NCBI GenBank assembly: GCA_015490755.1
Contig: WFXF01000032.1
Span: 1 to 49,562, forward strand
Length of the DNA stretch: 49,562 nucleotides
Reading direction: 5' to 3'
From: Gammaproteobacteria bacterium
Lineage (GTDB): Bacteria > Pseudomonadota > Gammaproteobacteria > JAADGQ01
The notes below the pieces were generated by a model. That model was not told the DNA's origin. It was given only the letters and a program-made list of their open reading frames with translations, and made no database searches. Positions 33,203 to 43,590 of the stretch are shown here, one piece after another. Both the position numbers and the translations under genes were made by a program. Every line of letters begins with the position of its first letter. Within the stretch, counting starts at the first letter, position 1.

Positions 33203-33781
33203 TTACTGAATTTTTGATAAAAAAGCAGTTTGCTTTTGTTTGTCGCCATCTTTTTTTGCCATCGCTGCCGCGAGTTCATAAGTACTATTTTTGATTTCAA
33301 TATTGGCGCTTTTAAATTGAGGTGATTCGAGTATTTCGCTGATCAGGTCCTTTGAATCTTGATAACGGTTTAAAAAGTCAGGGAAGCTAAAGTAGCTGTG
33401 AGCGATATTTAGTCTAATGTGTATGCTGAGTGATGTGCCGTTAAGTTGGGTCGTATCATGAATTTCAGTCATTTCATCCAGCGCATCATCCATCAGATCG
33501 GAACCGAGCTCTACATGCTTCATTTTATTCCACGGCATATAAACGTGTGTTGCCATGACGGATTCAAGTGAACCACGATAGGTTTGAATCAGGCTGTCAT
33601 AAGGGGCGGGGATTGTGAGCTTGTTAAAGTATCTGATGGCTTTGCGTACACTGTTTTTATCTCCATTGACGGCAGAGAGGTAGCGTGCATTGAGTTCATT
33701 AAATTGAGTAACATCCATTGCCTGCGCTGTAGTTATAATGTTTAAAACTAAAAGAGATAATAAAAAAAGAAAGGTTTTCAT
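33203..33781 (-). CDS. Exported protein of unknown function, first gene of the ABC operon
   Basis: A 192-residue protein started at ATG 33781, where a signal peptide begins (cleavage near AQA-MD, residues 17-21); the extension to 33823 is untypical. The mature part is mostly helical with Asn/Tyr/Lys-rich segments and no motif I recognise. It lies 22 nt upstream of the ATPase gene and in the same direction, so it is likely a periplasmic accessory protein of the transport system. Confidence 0.65.
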   Translation of the reverse strand: MKTFLFLLSLLVLNIITTAQAMDVTQFNELNARYLSAVNGDKNSVRKAIRYFNKLTIPAPYDSLIQTYRGSLESVMATHVYMPWNKMKHVELGSDLMDDALDEMTEIHDTTQLNGTSLSIHIRLNIAHSYFSFPDFLNRYQDSKDLISEILESPQFKSANIEIKNSTYELAAAMAKKDGDKQKQTAFLSKIQ

Positions 33782-33953
33782 TGTTGGCTCTCTCTGGCTG
33801 AATTGATGAGAATGTAATAACATCCTAGAGGAGAAAAAATAGATGCGCCGAGGTTTGCGACGAATGGTGAATAGGGGGGATGAATCACCCTTTCCTTTGT
33901 CAGAGTTGTTTATTTCGTAAAACTTTTATGGCCAAAGAAGGTATTTGGAAATA

Positions 33954-34733
33954 ATGAAACTTCCCATCTATCAAATAGATGCATTTGCTGAAAAAACATT
34001 TCAAGGCAATCCTGCGGCAGTCTGTCCGTTAAAAGAGTGGCTGCCGGATGAGGTTATGCAATCCATTGCGGAAGAGAATAATCTTTCTGAAACTGTCTTT
34101 TTTCTGTCTACTGAAAAAGGCTTTCATCTTCGTTGGTTCACACCAGTAACAGAAGTGGACTTATGTGGCCATGCAACACTGGCAGCGGCTTATGTTCTTT
34201 TCGATTGTTTGGGCTACCCCCATGAAACCATTATGTTTGAATCCCGATCCGGTTTATTGAATGTGACAAAAAAAGAGGAGTGGCTGGTAATGGAGCTCCC
34301 CATCAGTTCACCTGTTCCTTGCGATACACCACAAGAGATTGAAACTGCATTTACTATCAAACCGATTGAATGTTTGAGAGCTGATGATTACATTGTTGTT
34401 TTTAAGAGTGAAGCTGATGTGTTGGCGGCGAAGCCTGATCCCGAATATTTAAAAAAACTATCTCTTAGAGGAGTGATTATCACATCAAAATCTAATCAGT
34501 ATGATTTTGTTGCGAGGTTTTTTGCACCAAAGTATGGGATTATTGAGGATCCTGTTACGGGATCAGCCTATACACAACTAGCGCCTTATTGGCTCTCAAA
34601 ATTGGGGAAATCAAAATTCCGGGTAAAGCAGATTTCCAAAAGAGGAGGAGAACTGCGTTGTGAAGTGATTAACCAAAGCATCCACATCTATGGAAAAGCA
34701 ATAAAATATTTACAGGGAGAGATTGAATTGTGA
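33954..34733 (+). CDS. PhzF-family isomerase-like protein
   Basis: A 259-residue protein. ATG 33954 is preferred to the TTG at 33945. Family features are IYQIDAFAEKTFQGNPAAVC at 5-24, the catalytic Glu in ENNLSETVFF near 44-53, CGHATLAAAYVLF near 69-81 and EDPVTGSAYTQLAPYW near 200-215. PhzF-like enzymes catalyse isomerisation in phenazine pathways, but most genomic copies have unknown roles; there are no phenazine genes nearby. It ends in a GTGA overlap with a small membrane-protein gene. Confidence 0.9.
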   Translation: MKLPIYQIDAFAEKTFQGNPAAVCPLKEWLPDEVMQSIAEENNLSETVFFLSTEKGFHLRWFTPVTEVDLCGHATLAAAYVLFDCLGYPHETIMFESRSGLLNVTKKEEWLVMELPISSPVPCDTPQEIETAFTIKPIECLRADDYIVVFKSEADVLAAKPDPEYLKKLSLRGVIITSKSNQYDFVARFFAPKYGIIEDPVTGSAYTQLAPYWLSKLGKSKFRVKQISKRGGELRCEVINQSIHIYGKAIKYLQGEIEL

Positions 34734-35005
34734 AACAGAAGTTACGAGCCTTATTTTCCCCGATTTTGAACCTCTTTGAATCAGGCACCGAACCATTCAC
34801 TTACAAACCATCACATCGAGTTATTTTAATTGCGATGGGTTCCATTTTTTCCGGTTTGGCGACGCTGGTATTTTTTATTGCACAAGGAGAAGATCCGGGT
34901 TATCTGTTACCTGTATTGGTATTTGGTGGGATTGGCTTAATGAGTTTACTGGTGGGCCTGATTGGCACGGATCGAGCTGTGGCCAAAATTTGGGGTTCTC
35001 GTTAA
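34730..35005 (+). CDS. Small two-span membrane protein, unknown
   Basis: A 91-residue protein with a GTG start overlapping the phzF-like stop (GTGA). Two membrane spans are visible (about 30-48 and 57-77) with a short acidic loop. The N-terminus is amphipathic. I do not recognise the family; coupling suggests it is made together with the PhzF-like protein. Confidence 0.6.
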   Translation: MKQKLRALFSPILNLFESGTEPFTYKPSHRVILIAMGSIFSGLATLVFFIAQGEDPGYLLPVLVFGGIGLMSLLVGLIGTDRAVAKIWGSR

Positions 35006-35028
35006 TCTGTGCAACAAGCTCTACTTCG

Positions 35029-35048
35029 CATAATACATATTATGTTAT
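35029..35048. terminator. Weak AT-rich terminator hairpin
   Basis: CATAATA / TATTATG hairpin with a 2-nt loop followed by TTATTTTTA, between two convergent genes. Low GC makes it weak. Confidence 0.35.
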
Positions 35049-35050
35049 TT

Positions 35051-36993
<1,943 letters not shown>

Positions 36994-37029
36994 AAGTTAT
37001 GCTTTTTTGGTTGGCTGTAAAATAAGTAT

Positions 37030-37057
37030 GGCCCGAATGCTAAATTGCACCCGAGCC
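37030..37057 (-). other. Intercistronic hairpin between dnaK and dnaJ
   Basis: In the transcript GGCTCGGGTGC pairs with GCATTCGGGCC over 11 positions (three G-U) around the 6-nt loop AATTTA. No T-run follows, so it is more likely a partial stop or processing element that sets dnaJ below dnaK. Confidence 0.55.
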
Positions 37058-37088
37058 AACTAAAACTCAAAAATTCAAAGCGATAAGA

Positions 37089-39017
37089 CTATTTTTTATT
37101 ATCTTTCACTTCTTCAAATTCGGCATCTACAACGCCATCATCTGATTTAGGTTTCTCTTGGGCACTCTCAGCATCAGCAGTACCTTTTTCAGAAGCTTGC
37201 TGACTATAAAGTCGCTCCGCCATTTTAGCTGATGCCTCTGTTAAAGCTTGAGTTTTTTGCTCAATAGCCTCTTTGTCATCACCTTTCATTGCTTCCTGCA
37301 AAGCTTCTATTGCAGATTCGATACTTTGCTTCTCATCACCATCAAGTTTATCTTCACCCAACTCTTTCATCGATTTTTGTGTGGCATGAATCATGGTGTC
37401 AGCCTGATTTCTTGCATCAACCAGCTCATGCATTTTGCGATCTTCATCTGCATGTGCTTCTGCATCTTTCACCATTTTTTCAACTTCTTCATCAGAAAGT
37501 CCACTGGATGCTTTAATGATTATTGACTGCTCTTTGCCTGTTGCCTTATCTTTCGCAGATACATTCAATATTCCATTCGCATCAATATCAAAGGTAACTT
37601 CAACTTGAGGCACACCACGAGGTGCTGGTGGAATATCCGCCAGATCAAAACGACCCAATGATTTGTTACCTGAGGCCATTTCACGCTCCCCCTGTAACAC
37701 ATGAACCGTAACAGCCGTCTGATTATCTTCTGCGGTAGAAAAAATTTGTGATGCCTTAGTCGGAATAGTCGTATTTTTCTCAATGAGTTTGGTCATAACC
37801 CCACCCATTGTCTCTATACCTAACGATAATGGTGTAACATCCAGCAGCAATACATCTTTCACTTCACCGCCAAGTACACCACCCTGAATAGCTGCGCCCA
37901 TTGCAACTGCTTCATCCGGGTTTACATCTTTTCTAGGCTCTTTACCAAAAAATTCAGCAACAGCCTCCTGAACTTTAGGCATGCGAGTCTGACCACCGAC
38001 CAGAATAACTTCATCAATTTCAGAGGCACTCGATCCTGCATCTTTTAAAGCAATTTTGCATGGTTCAATAGTGCGAGTCACTAAATCTTCAATCAACGAC
38101 TCCAATTTGGCACGAGTCAACTTGATATTTAGATGTTTTGGCCCTGAAGCATCTGCAGTAATATAGGGCAGATTAACATCTGTTTGCTGTGTTGAAGAGA
38201 GTTCAATTTTAGCTTTTTCCGCCGCTTCTTTTAAACGTTGCAGTGCGAGTGGATCACTATGCAGATCAATACCACTATCTTTTTTGAACTCATCCGAGAG
38301 ATATTCAATCAGGCGCAAGTCAAAATCTTCACCGCCAAGGAATGTATCACCATTGGTAGCAAGCACTTCAAATGTATGTTCGCCATCAATCTCGGCAATT
38401 TCAATGATTGAAACGTCAAACGTACCACCACCCAAGTCATAAATAGCGACAGTAGCACTGCCATGTTTTTTGTCCATTCCATACGCTAATGCAGCTGCCG
38501 TTGGTTCATTGATGATACGTTTAACATCAAGACCTGCAATTTTACCTGCATCTTTGGTGGCCTGACGTTGTGAATCATTGAAATAAGCCGGTACTGTGAC
38601 AACAGCTTCAGTCACCTCTTCACCCAGATAGTCTTCTGCCGTTTTTTTCATTTTTTGCAAAATGCGAGCAGAAATTTCTTGAGGTGCTATTTTTTTACCT
38701 TGCACCTCAACCCAAGCATCGCCATTATCAGCAGCAATGATGGAGTAAGGAACCATTTTTATATCACGTTGGACAACATCATCGGTAAACTTGCGACCAA
38801 TCAGACGTTTAATTGCAAACAGTGTGTTTTTAGGGTTGGTTACAGACTGGCGTTTTGCCGGTTGCCCAACCAATACTTCACCATCATCAGCAAATGCGAC
38901 GATTGATGGCGTGGTACGATCACCCTCACTGTTTTCGATGACTTTACTTTTGCCATCTTCCATGACAGATACACAGGAATTTGTTGTTCCCAAGTCAATA
39001 CCAATAACTTTACCCAT
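37089..39017 (-). CDS. dnaK: DnaK, Hsp70 chaperone
   Basis: A 642-residue Hsp70. The nucleotide-binding domain starts [15 protein letters not shown] and contains [20 protein letters not shown] (about 145-165), [13 protein letters not shown] (about 193-205) and [11 protein letters not shown] (about 335-345). The substrate-binding domain (about 390-505) and helical lid follow. The C-terminus ends in the acidic [10 protein letters not shown] tail typical of bacterial DnaK. It binds and refolds exposed hydrophobic segments with DnaJ and GrpE. A sigma-32 promoter lies just upstream. Confidence 0.99.
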   Translation of the reverse strand: MGKVIGIDLGTTNSCVSVMEDGKSKVIENSEGDRTTPSIVAFADDGEVLVGQPAKRQSVTNPKNTLFAIKRLIGRKFTDDVVQRDIKMVPYSIIAADNGDAWVEVQGKKIAPQEISARILQKMKKTAEDYLGEEVTEAVVTVPAYFNDSQRQATKDAGKIAGLDVKRIINEPTAAALAYGMDKKHGSATVAIYDLGGGTFDVSIIEIAEIDGEHTFEVLATNGDTFLGGEDFDLRLIEYLSDEFKKDSGIDLHSDPLALQRLKEAAEKAKIELSSTQQTDVNLPYITADASGPKHLNIKLTRAKLESLIEDLVTRTIEPCKIALKDAGSSASEIDEVILVGGQTRMPKVQEAVAEFFGKEPRKDVNPDEAVAMGAAIQGGVLGGEVKDVLLLDVTPLSLGIETMGGVMTKLIEKNTTIPTKASQIFSTAEDNQTAVTVHVLQGEREMASGNKSLGRFDLADIPPAPRGVPQVEVTFDIDANGILNVSAKDKATGKEQSIIIKASSGLSDEEVEKMVKDAEAHADEDRKMHELVDARNQADTMIHATQKSMKELGEDKLDGDEKQSIESAIEALQEAMKGDDKEAIEQKTQALTEASAKMAERLYSQQASEKGTADAESAQEKPKSDDGVVDAEFEEVKDNKK

Positions 39018-39083
39018 TGTTTTTTCTCCGTTCGTTCACTCTTTCTTTTGGAAAGTTGATTAAATTACCGCGTTGATTTGAAT

Positions 39084-39110
39084 GATTGGGGCATCGAAAA
39101 GAATTTCAAG
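39084..39110 (-). promoter_or_regulatory. Sigma-32 heat-shock promoter of dnaK
   Basis: CTTGAAA (39104-39110) is a perfect -35 and CCCCAATC (39084-39091) a good -10, spaced by 12 nt. The -35 box overlaps the grpE stop codon. Confidence 0.75.
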
Positions 39111-39714
39111 CCATTTCATCAATTTCTGTATTTTCTTTATTGTCTGGGGCTTTTTGAGATACAACGACCATGGCAGGTCGTAATAGTCGACCATTCAGCA
39201 AGTACCCTTTTTGAAATACATTAAGTACAGTATTGGGCTCAACATCAGTGCTTGGCTGCGTTGACATTGCCTGATGGTGATCAGGATTAAATTTTTCTCC
39301 AGCAGCTTTGACCTCTTCAATATTGAACTTTTTAAATGCCGAATCCAGCATATTCAAAGTCAATGCAATCCCGTCTTGTATTTTTTTGAGTGATTCATCG
39401 GCATGATCATCAGTTGCCGCCGCCGCACCCAGCTCAAGACTGTCTTTTATCGGGAGCAGTTCCAGTGCAAATTTTTCCAGTGCAAATTTATGGGCATTTT
39501 CCAGGTCACGTGCTGTGCGGCGCTTGATGTTTTCCTGGTCTGCTTGAGAGCGAAGCAGCTTGTCCCAGTTCTCCTTTGCTTTACTTTCTGCATCTTCCAG
39601 TTTTGCTTTTAAAGTATTCAGCTCATCTTTAACGCCATCATCTGTAATGTGGGTTTCAAGCTCAGCAGGTTCTACGGATGAATTTTGCGAAGAACTCTTA
39701 TCTTCGTTGTTCAT
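39106..39714 (-). CDS. grpE: GrpE, nucleotide exchange factor
   Basis: A 202-residue protein. A disordered acidic N-terminus is followed by a long coiled coil (about 30-85) and the C-terminal beta domain with HHQAMSTQPSTDVEPNTVLN and QKGYLLNGRLLRPAMVVVS. GrpE releases ADP from DnaK. It is 88 nt upstream of dnaK in the same direction and has its own sigma-32 promoter. Confidence 0.97.
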   Translation of the reverse strand: MNNEDKSSSQNSSVEPAELETHITDDGVKDELNTLKAKLEDAESKAKENWDKLLRSQADQENIKRRTARDLENAHKFALEKFALELLPIKDSLELGAAAATDDHADESLKKIQDGIALTLNMLDSAFKKFNIEEVKAAGEKFNPDHHQAMSTQPSTDVEPNTVLNVFQKGYLLNGRLLRPAMVVVSQKAPDNKENTEIDEMA

Positions 39715-39754
39715 TGCTGTATATCTCCAATCAATTTAATAAATCACATCATCA

Positions 39755-39782
39755 CTATGGGGGGCAGTTGGCAAATATCAAG
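39755..39782 (-). promoter_or_regulatory. Sigma-32 heat-shock promoter of grpE
   Basis: CTTGATA (39776-39782) and CCCCATAG (39755-39762) are 13 nt apart, close to the RpoH consensus, 41 nt before the grpE start and divergent to nadK. Confidence 0.75.
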
Positions 39783-39824
39783 GTGCTATGGTAAGTTTGC
39801 TAACAGCAACCAGAACGGAAAATT

Positions 39825-40697
39825 ATGAAGCGCTCGGCATTTAATACTATTGGCCTTATAGGCAAGCGAAACGATACCAAGGTACAGGAAACTGCCCGGT
39901 TACTCGGAACTTTTTTAACAGGGCAAAACATCCATATATTAATTGATGAAACTGTTTCTGAGATTGCACCTGAATTGAATGTTGACCCTGTATCTCGAAA
40001 AATCATTGGCCAGAAAAGTGACCTGATTGTGGTCATTGGTGGTGATGGCACTCTGCTTTGTGCTGCTCGTGCAATGGTTGATTACAATATTCCCATGGTG
40101 GGGATCAATCTTGGGAGACTGGGTTTTCTGGTTGATATTTCATCAACAGAAGTCATAGGTGGCATAAAGAAAATTATTCAGGGCGACTATCTTGAAGAAA
40201 CGCGCTGTGCACTGCAATTTTCTGTTTTTCGTAACGAAACCTGTATTTGTGATGGCGTTGCTCTGAATGATGTTGTTATTCATAAGTGGAATATGGCTCG
40301 AATGATTGAGCTGGAAACTCGCATTGATGGCCGTTACGTCAATACCCAACGCTCTGATGGATTGATTATCTCCACACCGACCGGATCAACTGCCTATGCA
40401 TTATCTGGGGGTGGCCCCATACTTTATCCAACACTTAACGCCATGGCTTTGGTGCCAATTTGCCCACATACACTCAGCAATCGCCCTATTGTTATATCAT
40501 GTGATAGTGACATTGAAATTATAGTAACTCCTGATGATCAAGAGCACATCCAAATTACCTGGGACGGCCAAAATAGCTACAATCTGAAGTCCAATGATCG
40601 AATTAAGGTATGTAAATATTCACATGACATCAAGCTCATTCACCCAAAAGAGCACGATCATTATGAGGTGCTTCGGGCAAAATTACGCTGGGGATAG
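39825..40697 (+). CDS. nadK: NAD kinase
   Basis: A 290-residue enzyme that phosphorylates NAD to NADP. The ATP/NAD kinase signature VVIGGDGTLLCAA is at about 66-78, followed by NLGRLGFL near 95-102, and the second signature ISTPTGSTAYALSGGGPI near 183-200. It lies back to back with grpE and 9 nt before recN, a common arrangement in gammaproteobacteria. Confidence 0.97.
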   Translation: MKRSAFNTIGLIGKRNDTKVQETARLLGTFLTGQNIHILIDETVSEIAPELNVDPVSRKIIGQKSDLIVVIGGDGTLLCAARAMVDYNIPMVGINLGRLGFLVDISSTEVIGGIKKIIQGDYLEETRCALQFSVFRNETCICDGVALNDVVIHKWNMARMIELETRIDGRYVNTQRSDGLIISTPTGSTAYALSGGGPILYPTLNAMALVPICPHTLSNRPIVISCDSDIEIIVTPDDQEHIQITWDGQNSYNLKSNDRIKVCKYSHDIKLIHPKEHDHYEVLRAKLRWG

Positions 40698-40706
40698 ATC
40701 TCGAGT

Positions 40707-42383
40707 ATGTTAGAGCATATTCAAATCCGTGATTTTACGATTATTGATCAACTAGAGCTGTCATTCAAGAGAGGATTGACAGTAATGACTGGTGAAACCG
40801 GCGCAGGAAAATCAATACTCATTGATGCACTCGGACTTATTTTAGGTAACCGTGCTGATCCTGGCATGATCCGTCATGGCTGCCAGCGTGCAGAAATTTG
40901 CGCAGAATTTTCTGTAAAACCAGGTTCGATAGCTGCTGCGTGGCTTTCCCAGCATGAATTTGACCATTTAGATGAGTGTTTAGTGCGCCGAACCTTATCT
41001 CAAACAGGAAGATCAAAAGCATATCTCAATGGCCGTATTATTTCACTAAACCAGCTTCGTGAATTTGGCGGTTTGTTGATTGATATTCATGGGCAACATG
41101 AACATCAATCACTCATGCAACTCGAAAAGCAAGGAGAAATCCTGGATGATTATGCGGATAACAGTGATTTGCTCAAAAAACTCATATCGTCTTGCAAACA
41201 CTGGAACTCACTTGAACAACAGTTAGAGATGTTACGCCAAACAAATGAAGAGCGTAATGCCAAATTTGAACTATTAAAATATCAGGTAGAAGAGCTTGAT
41301 AACCTTGATTTAGCGGCTGGCGAACTTCAGGAGCTTGATGAGCAACACAAGCGTTTGGCAAATGCCAATCGGTTACGTCTTGAAGTGCAATCACTCCTGG
41401 AGCAACTGCATGACAATGACGAACATGCAGTAGTCAGGCAGTTATCCCAGCACACAACTGCGCTTGAACGACTCACTGAAGTAGATAGCAAACTGACTTC
41501 TGCATCTGTACAGCTTAATAGCATCTCACTTCAATTACAGGAAGTGGCCAGTGACTTGAGACACTACCTAGATCAACTAGAGATTGACCCCGAACAATTA
41601 AAATCAATCGAACAGCGCTTATCTGATATTTTTGATATTGCACGCAAACATCATGTTTCTACACAAGAACTAACCACACTGCATCAAACGCTAAAGCAAG
41701 AGTTATCTGAACTGGATGGTTTTTCTGTCCGTGCAGAACAAATTGAAGATGAAATCAAAGTTGCTGAAGGAAAGTACTATCGGTATGCATTGAAGTTAAG
41801 CGAAAACAGAAAAAAAGCTGCTGACATGCTAGTTTGTCATGTGAATCAAAAAATGCAGCAACTTGGTATGCCACATGGTTTTATTGAAATTTGTTTTACG
41901 CCAATTAAAAAACAGCCCTCTCCTTCCGGTTTGGAAAAAATAGAATTTTTTGTTGTAACAAACCCGGGGCAACCATTAAAGCCATTAACAAAGGTTGTTT
42001 CAGGTGGCGAGCTATCTCGTATTAGCCTTGCCATTCAGGTATCCCTTTCAGATAAGGTCAGTGTTGATACGATGGTTTTTGATGAAGTTGATGTGGGAAT
42101 TGGTGGAGGTGTTGCTGAAGTTGTCGGCCAACAGTTGCGGGCACTTGGAAAAAATCGCCAAGTCCTGTGTGTCACTCATCTTCCGCAAGTTGCAGCACTG
42201 GGTGAACATCACTTTCAGGTCAACAAAAAATCTGAACTGGAAAATACCCGTGCGAGCATTATTGAATTAAAAAACAGATCCCGTATCGAAGAAATCTCAC
42301 GAATGCTGGGTGGTATTAAAATTACCGAACAAACACGAGCTCATGCCAGAGAGATGATCACAAGGGCAGAACATATAAAATAG
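40707..42383 (+). CDS. recN: RecN, DNA repair SMC-like ATPase
   Basis: A 558-residue protein of double-strand break repair. Walker A TGETGAGKSILIDALGL is near 28-44. Two long coiled-coil arms (about 155-240 and 260-365) are visible from Gln/Leu/Glu-rich heptads. The ABC-like signature VSGGELSRISLAIQ is near 430-443, and Walker B MVFDEVDVGIGGG near 455-467. It is probably co-transcribed with nadK. Confidence 0.97.
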   Translation: MLEHIQIRDFTIIDQLELSFKRGLTVMTGETGAGKSILIDALGLILGNRADPGMIRHGCQRAEICAEFSVKPGSIAAAWLSQHEFDHLDECLVRRTLSQTGRSKAYLNGRIISLNQLREFGGLLIDIHGQHEHQSLMQLEKQGEILDDYADNSDLLKKLISSCKHWNSLEQQLEMLRQTNEERNAKFELLKYQVEELDNLDLAAGELQELDEQHKRLANANRLRLEVQSLLEQLHDNDEHAVVRQLSQHTTALERLTEVDSKLTSASVQLNSISLQLQEVASDLRHYLDQLEIDPEQLKSIEQRLSDIFDIARKHHVSTQELTTLHQTLKQELSELDGFSVRAEQIEDEIKVAEGKYYRYALKLSENRKKAADMLVCHVNQKMQQLGMPHGFIEICFTPIKKQPSPSGLEKIEFFVVTNPGQPLKPLTKVVSGGELSRISLAIQVSLSDKVSVDTMVFDEVDVGIGGGVAEVVGQQLRALGKNRQVLCVTHLPQVAALGEHHFQVNKKSELENTRASIIELKNRSRIEEISRMLGGIKITEQTRAHAREMITRAEHIK

Positions 42384-42459
42384 GCGTTGCTCATAAATCA
42401 GGTGCGTGTTAAGCTGCGCCGCCTTACAAGGCGCTGCAACCTGCATTTTTGTGATGGAG

Positions 42460-42551
42460 TTAACTAAACCGCCCCCCCTTTTAGACGCTATTAGGTGAGG
42501 TAGCTGCTTTAATGAGCAGAGCAGTCTCTTACAGGTTAGTTAAAGGAAAGG
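42460..42551 (+). promoter_or_regulatory. Structured leader upstream of the DUF3579 gene
   Basis: TTAACTAAACC (42460-42470) can pair with GGTTAGTTAA (42534-42543), directly beside the AAAGGAAAGG ribosome-binding site. Inside are a run of C (42472-42478), TTAGGTGAGG (42491-42500) and a CTGCT-TTAATG-AGCAG hairpin. The closing stem could open or hide the RBS. No known riboswitch class was identified with confidence. Confidence 0.35.
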
Positions 42552-42561
42552 TTATTAAATC

Positions 42562-42900
42562 ATGTTGGCAGCCGCAAAAAGAATGCACGGTAAATTGCAT
42601 AATGGTAAAAGAGATTCCATACCTATAATGGCAAAAAAATATAATACACTTATTATTGAGGGTGTCAGGGAAGATGGCAGTAAGTTTCGGCCAAGCGATT
42701 GGGCTGAAAGGCTGTCTACAACGCTTGCACAGTTTGGTTCAGATCACCGTTTGCTTTATGCTAAAGGTGTTCAGCCCGTTATGAGAAATGGCGTTAAATG
42801 CCTTGTGATTAATACTGATCTGGAAGTAAATAATCCGTCAGCCTATCGTTATATCATTGAGTTTTCTGATGCCAATCATTTACGAACACATCAAGAATAG
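42562..42900 (+). CDS. DUF3579 family protein
   Basis: A protein of 112 residues from ATG 42562, which has AAAGGAAAGG 10 nt upstream, or 90 residues from the ATG at 42628, which matches the family's usual N-terminus. The DUF3579 core is clear: IIEGVREDGSKFRPSDWAER, then NGVKCLVINTDLE and a C-terminal IEFSDANHL segment. The family has no known biochemical role. The gene is convergent with dksA across a strong terminator. Confidence 0.8.
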   Translation: MLAAAKRMHGKLHNGKRDSIPIMAKKYNTLIIEGVREDGSKFRPSDWAERLSTTLAQFGSDHRLLYAKGVQPVMRNGVKCLVINTDLEVNNPSAYRYIIEFSDANHLRTHQE

Positions 42901-42913
42901 CTCTCTAATACAA

Positions 42914-42947
42914 TAAACCCCTTGGTAAAATTTCACCAAGGGGTTTA
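42914..42947. terminator. Bidirectional terminator between DUF3579 and dksA genes
   Basis: A perfect 13-bp inverted repeat, TAAACCCCTTGGT and its complement, with an 8-nt loop AAAATTTC. Located between two convergent stop codons. Confidence 0.85.
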
Positions 42948-42959
42948 CGTCTATTTAAA

Positions 42960-43388
42960 TTAACCTCTTAGTTGTTTCTCTCGAATCTCATCTAGAACTT
43001 TGCAATCAATACATTGCTCGGCTGTAGGGCGTGCCTCTAAGCGGCGAATACCAATATTTTCACCGCATGATTCACAAAACCCATAATCACCTTTATCAAG
43101 AGCTTTTAGAGAGTTTTCAATTTTTCTGATTAATTTACGCTCCCGATCTCGAGCACGCAGTTCCATAGAGAACTCTGCCTCCTGGGAAGCTCGATCATTG
43201 GGGTCAGGAAAGTTTGCAGCTTCATCTTGCATATGATGAACCGTGCGATCAACTTCCTCCATAAGCTCATGTCGCCAGGAATCTAATATATCTCGAAAGT
43301 GCTGGGTCTGACGTTCCCCCATATACTCTTCGCCCTCCTCTTCCTGATAGGGTTCGAATCCTTTAAAATCAGTCACCGCTGAAGCCAT
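42960..43388 (-). CDS. dksA: DksA, RNA polymerase secondary-channel regulator
   Basis: A 142-residue protein. An N-terminal part leads to a coiled coil (about 30-105) with the tip motif DPNDRAS near 62-68, which carries the Asp residues reaching the polymerase active site. The zinc finger CESC ... CIDC is complete (about 110-135), so this is the zinc-bound form, not the Cys-less DksA2. DksA works with ppGpp in the stringent response. Expressed from a good sigma-70 promoter. Confidence 0.97.
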   Translation of the reverse strand: MASAVTDFKGFEPYQEEEGEEYMGERQTQHFRDILDSWRHELMEEVDRTVHHMQDEAANFPDPNDRASQEAEFSMELRARDRERKLIRKIENSLKALDKGDYGFCESCGENIGIRRLEARPTAEQCIDCKVLDEIREKQLRG

Positions 43389-43441
43389 TACAGATGTTCC
43401 TCTTGACTCTTAATTAAGGTTACCTTTAAATCAGGGCGGCA

Positions 43442-43470
43442 CTTATACCAAAAAAAACAACCAAGTGCAA
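43442..43470 (-). promoter_or_regulatory. Sigma-70 promoter of dksA
   Basis: On the minus strand TTGCAC (43465-43470) and TATAAG (43442-43447) are spaced by 17 nt, with a TGG just before the -10, giving an extended -10 element. Confidence 0.7.
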
Positions 43471-43590
43471 ACCCAATGTACCTTTGGGCACATCTTTTTT
43501 ATTATCGAATGAAAAGAAAAAAAACTTAGTGTATTGGTAATATTTTGTGTAAAAATTAAGTCATCACTAAAATTTAGAGTAGATAAAAGC

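Noticed and set aside
32512-33300. Longer LolD-type ATPase beginning at 33300
   Set aside because: The extra 40 residues overlap the preceding gene and lack ABC character; the ATG at 33180 has a good RBS.
42491-42500. TTAGGTGAGG as the beginning of an M-box (ykoK) magnesium riboswitch
   Set aside because: The full class is about 160 nt with several conserved helices, and only about 60 nt remain before the gene; the other conserved blocks were not found.
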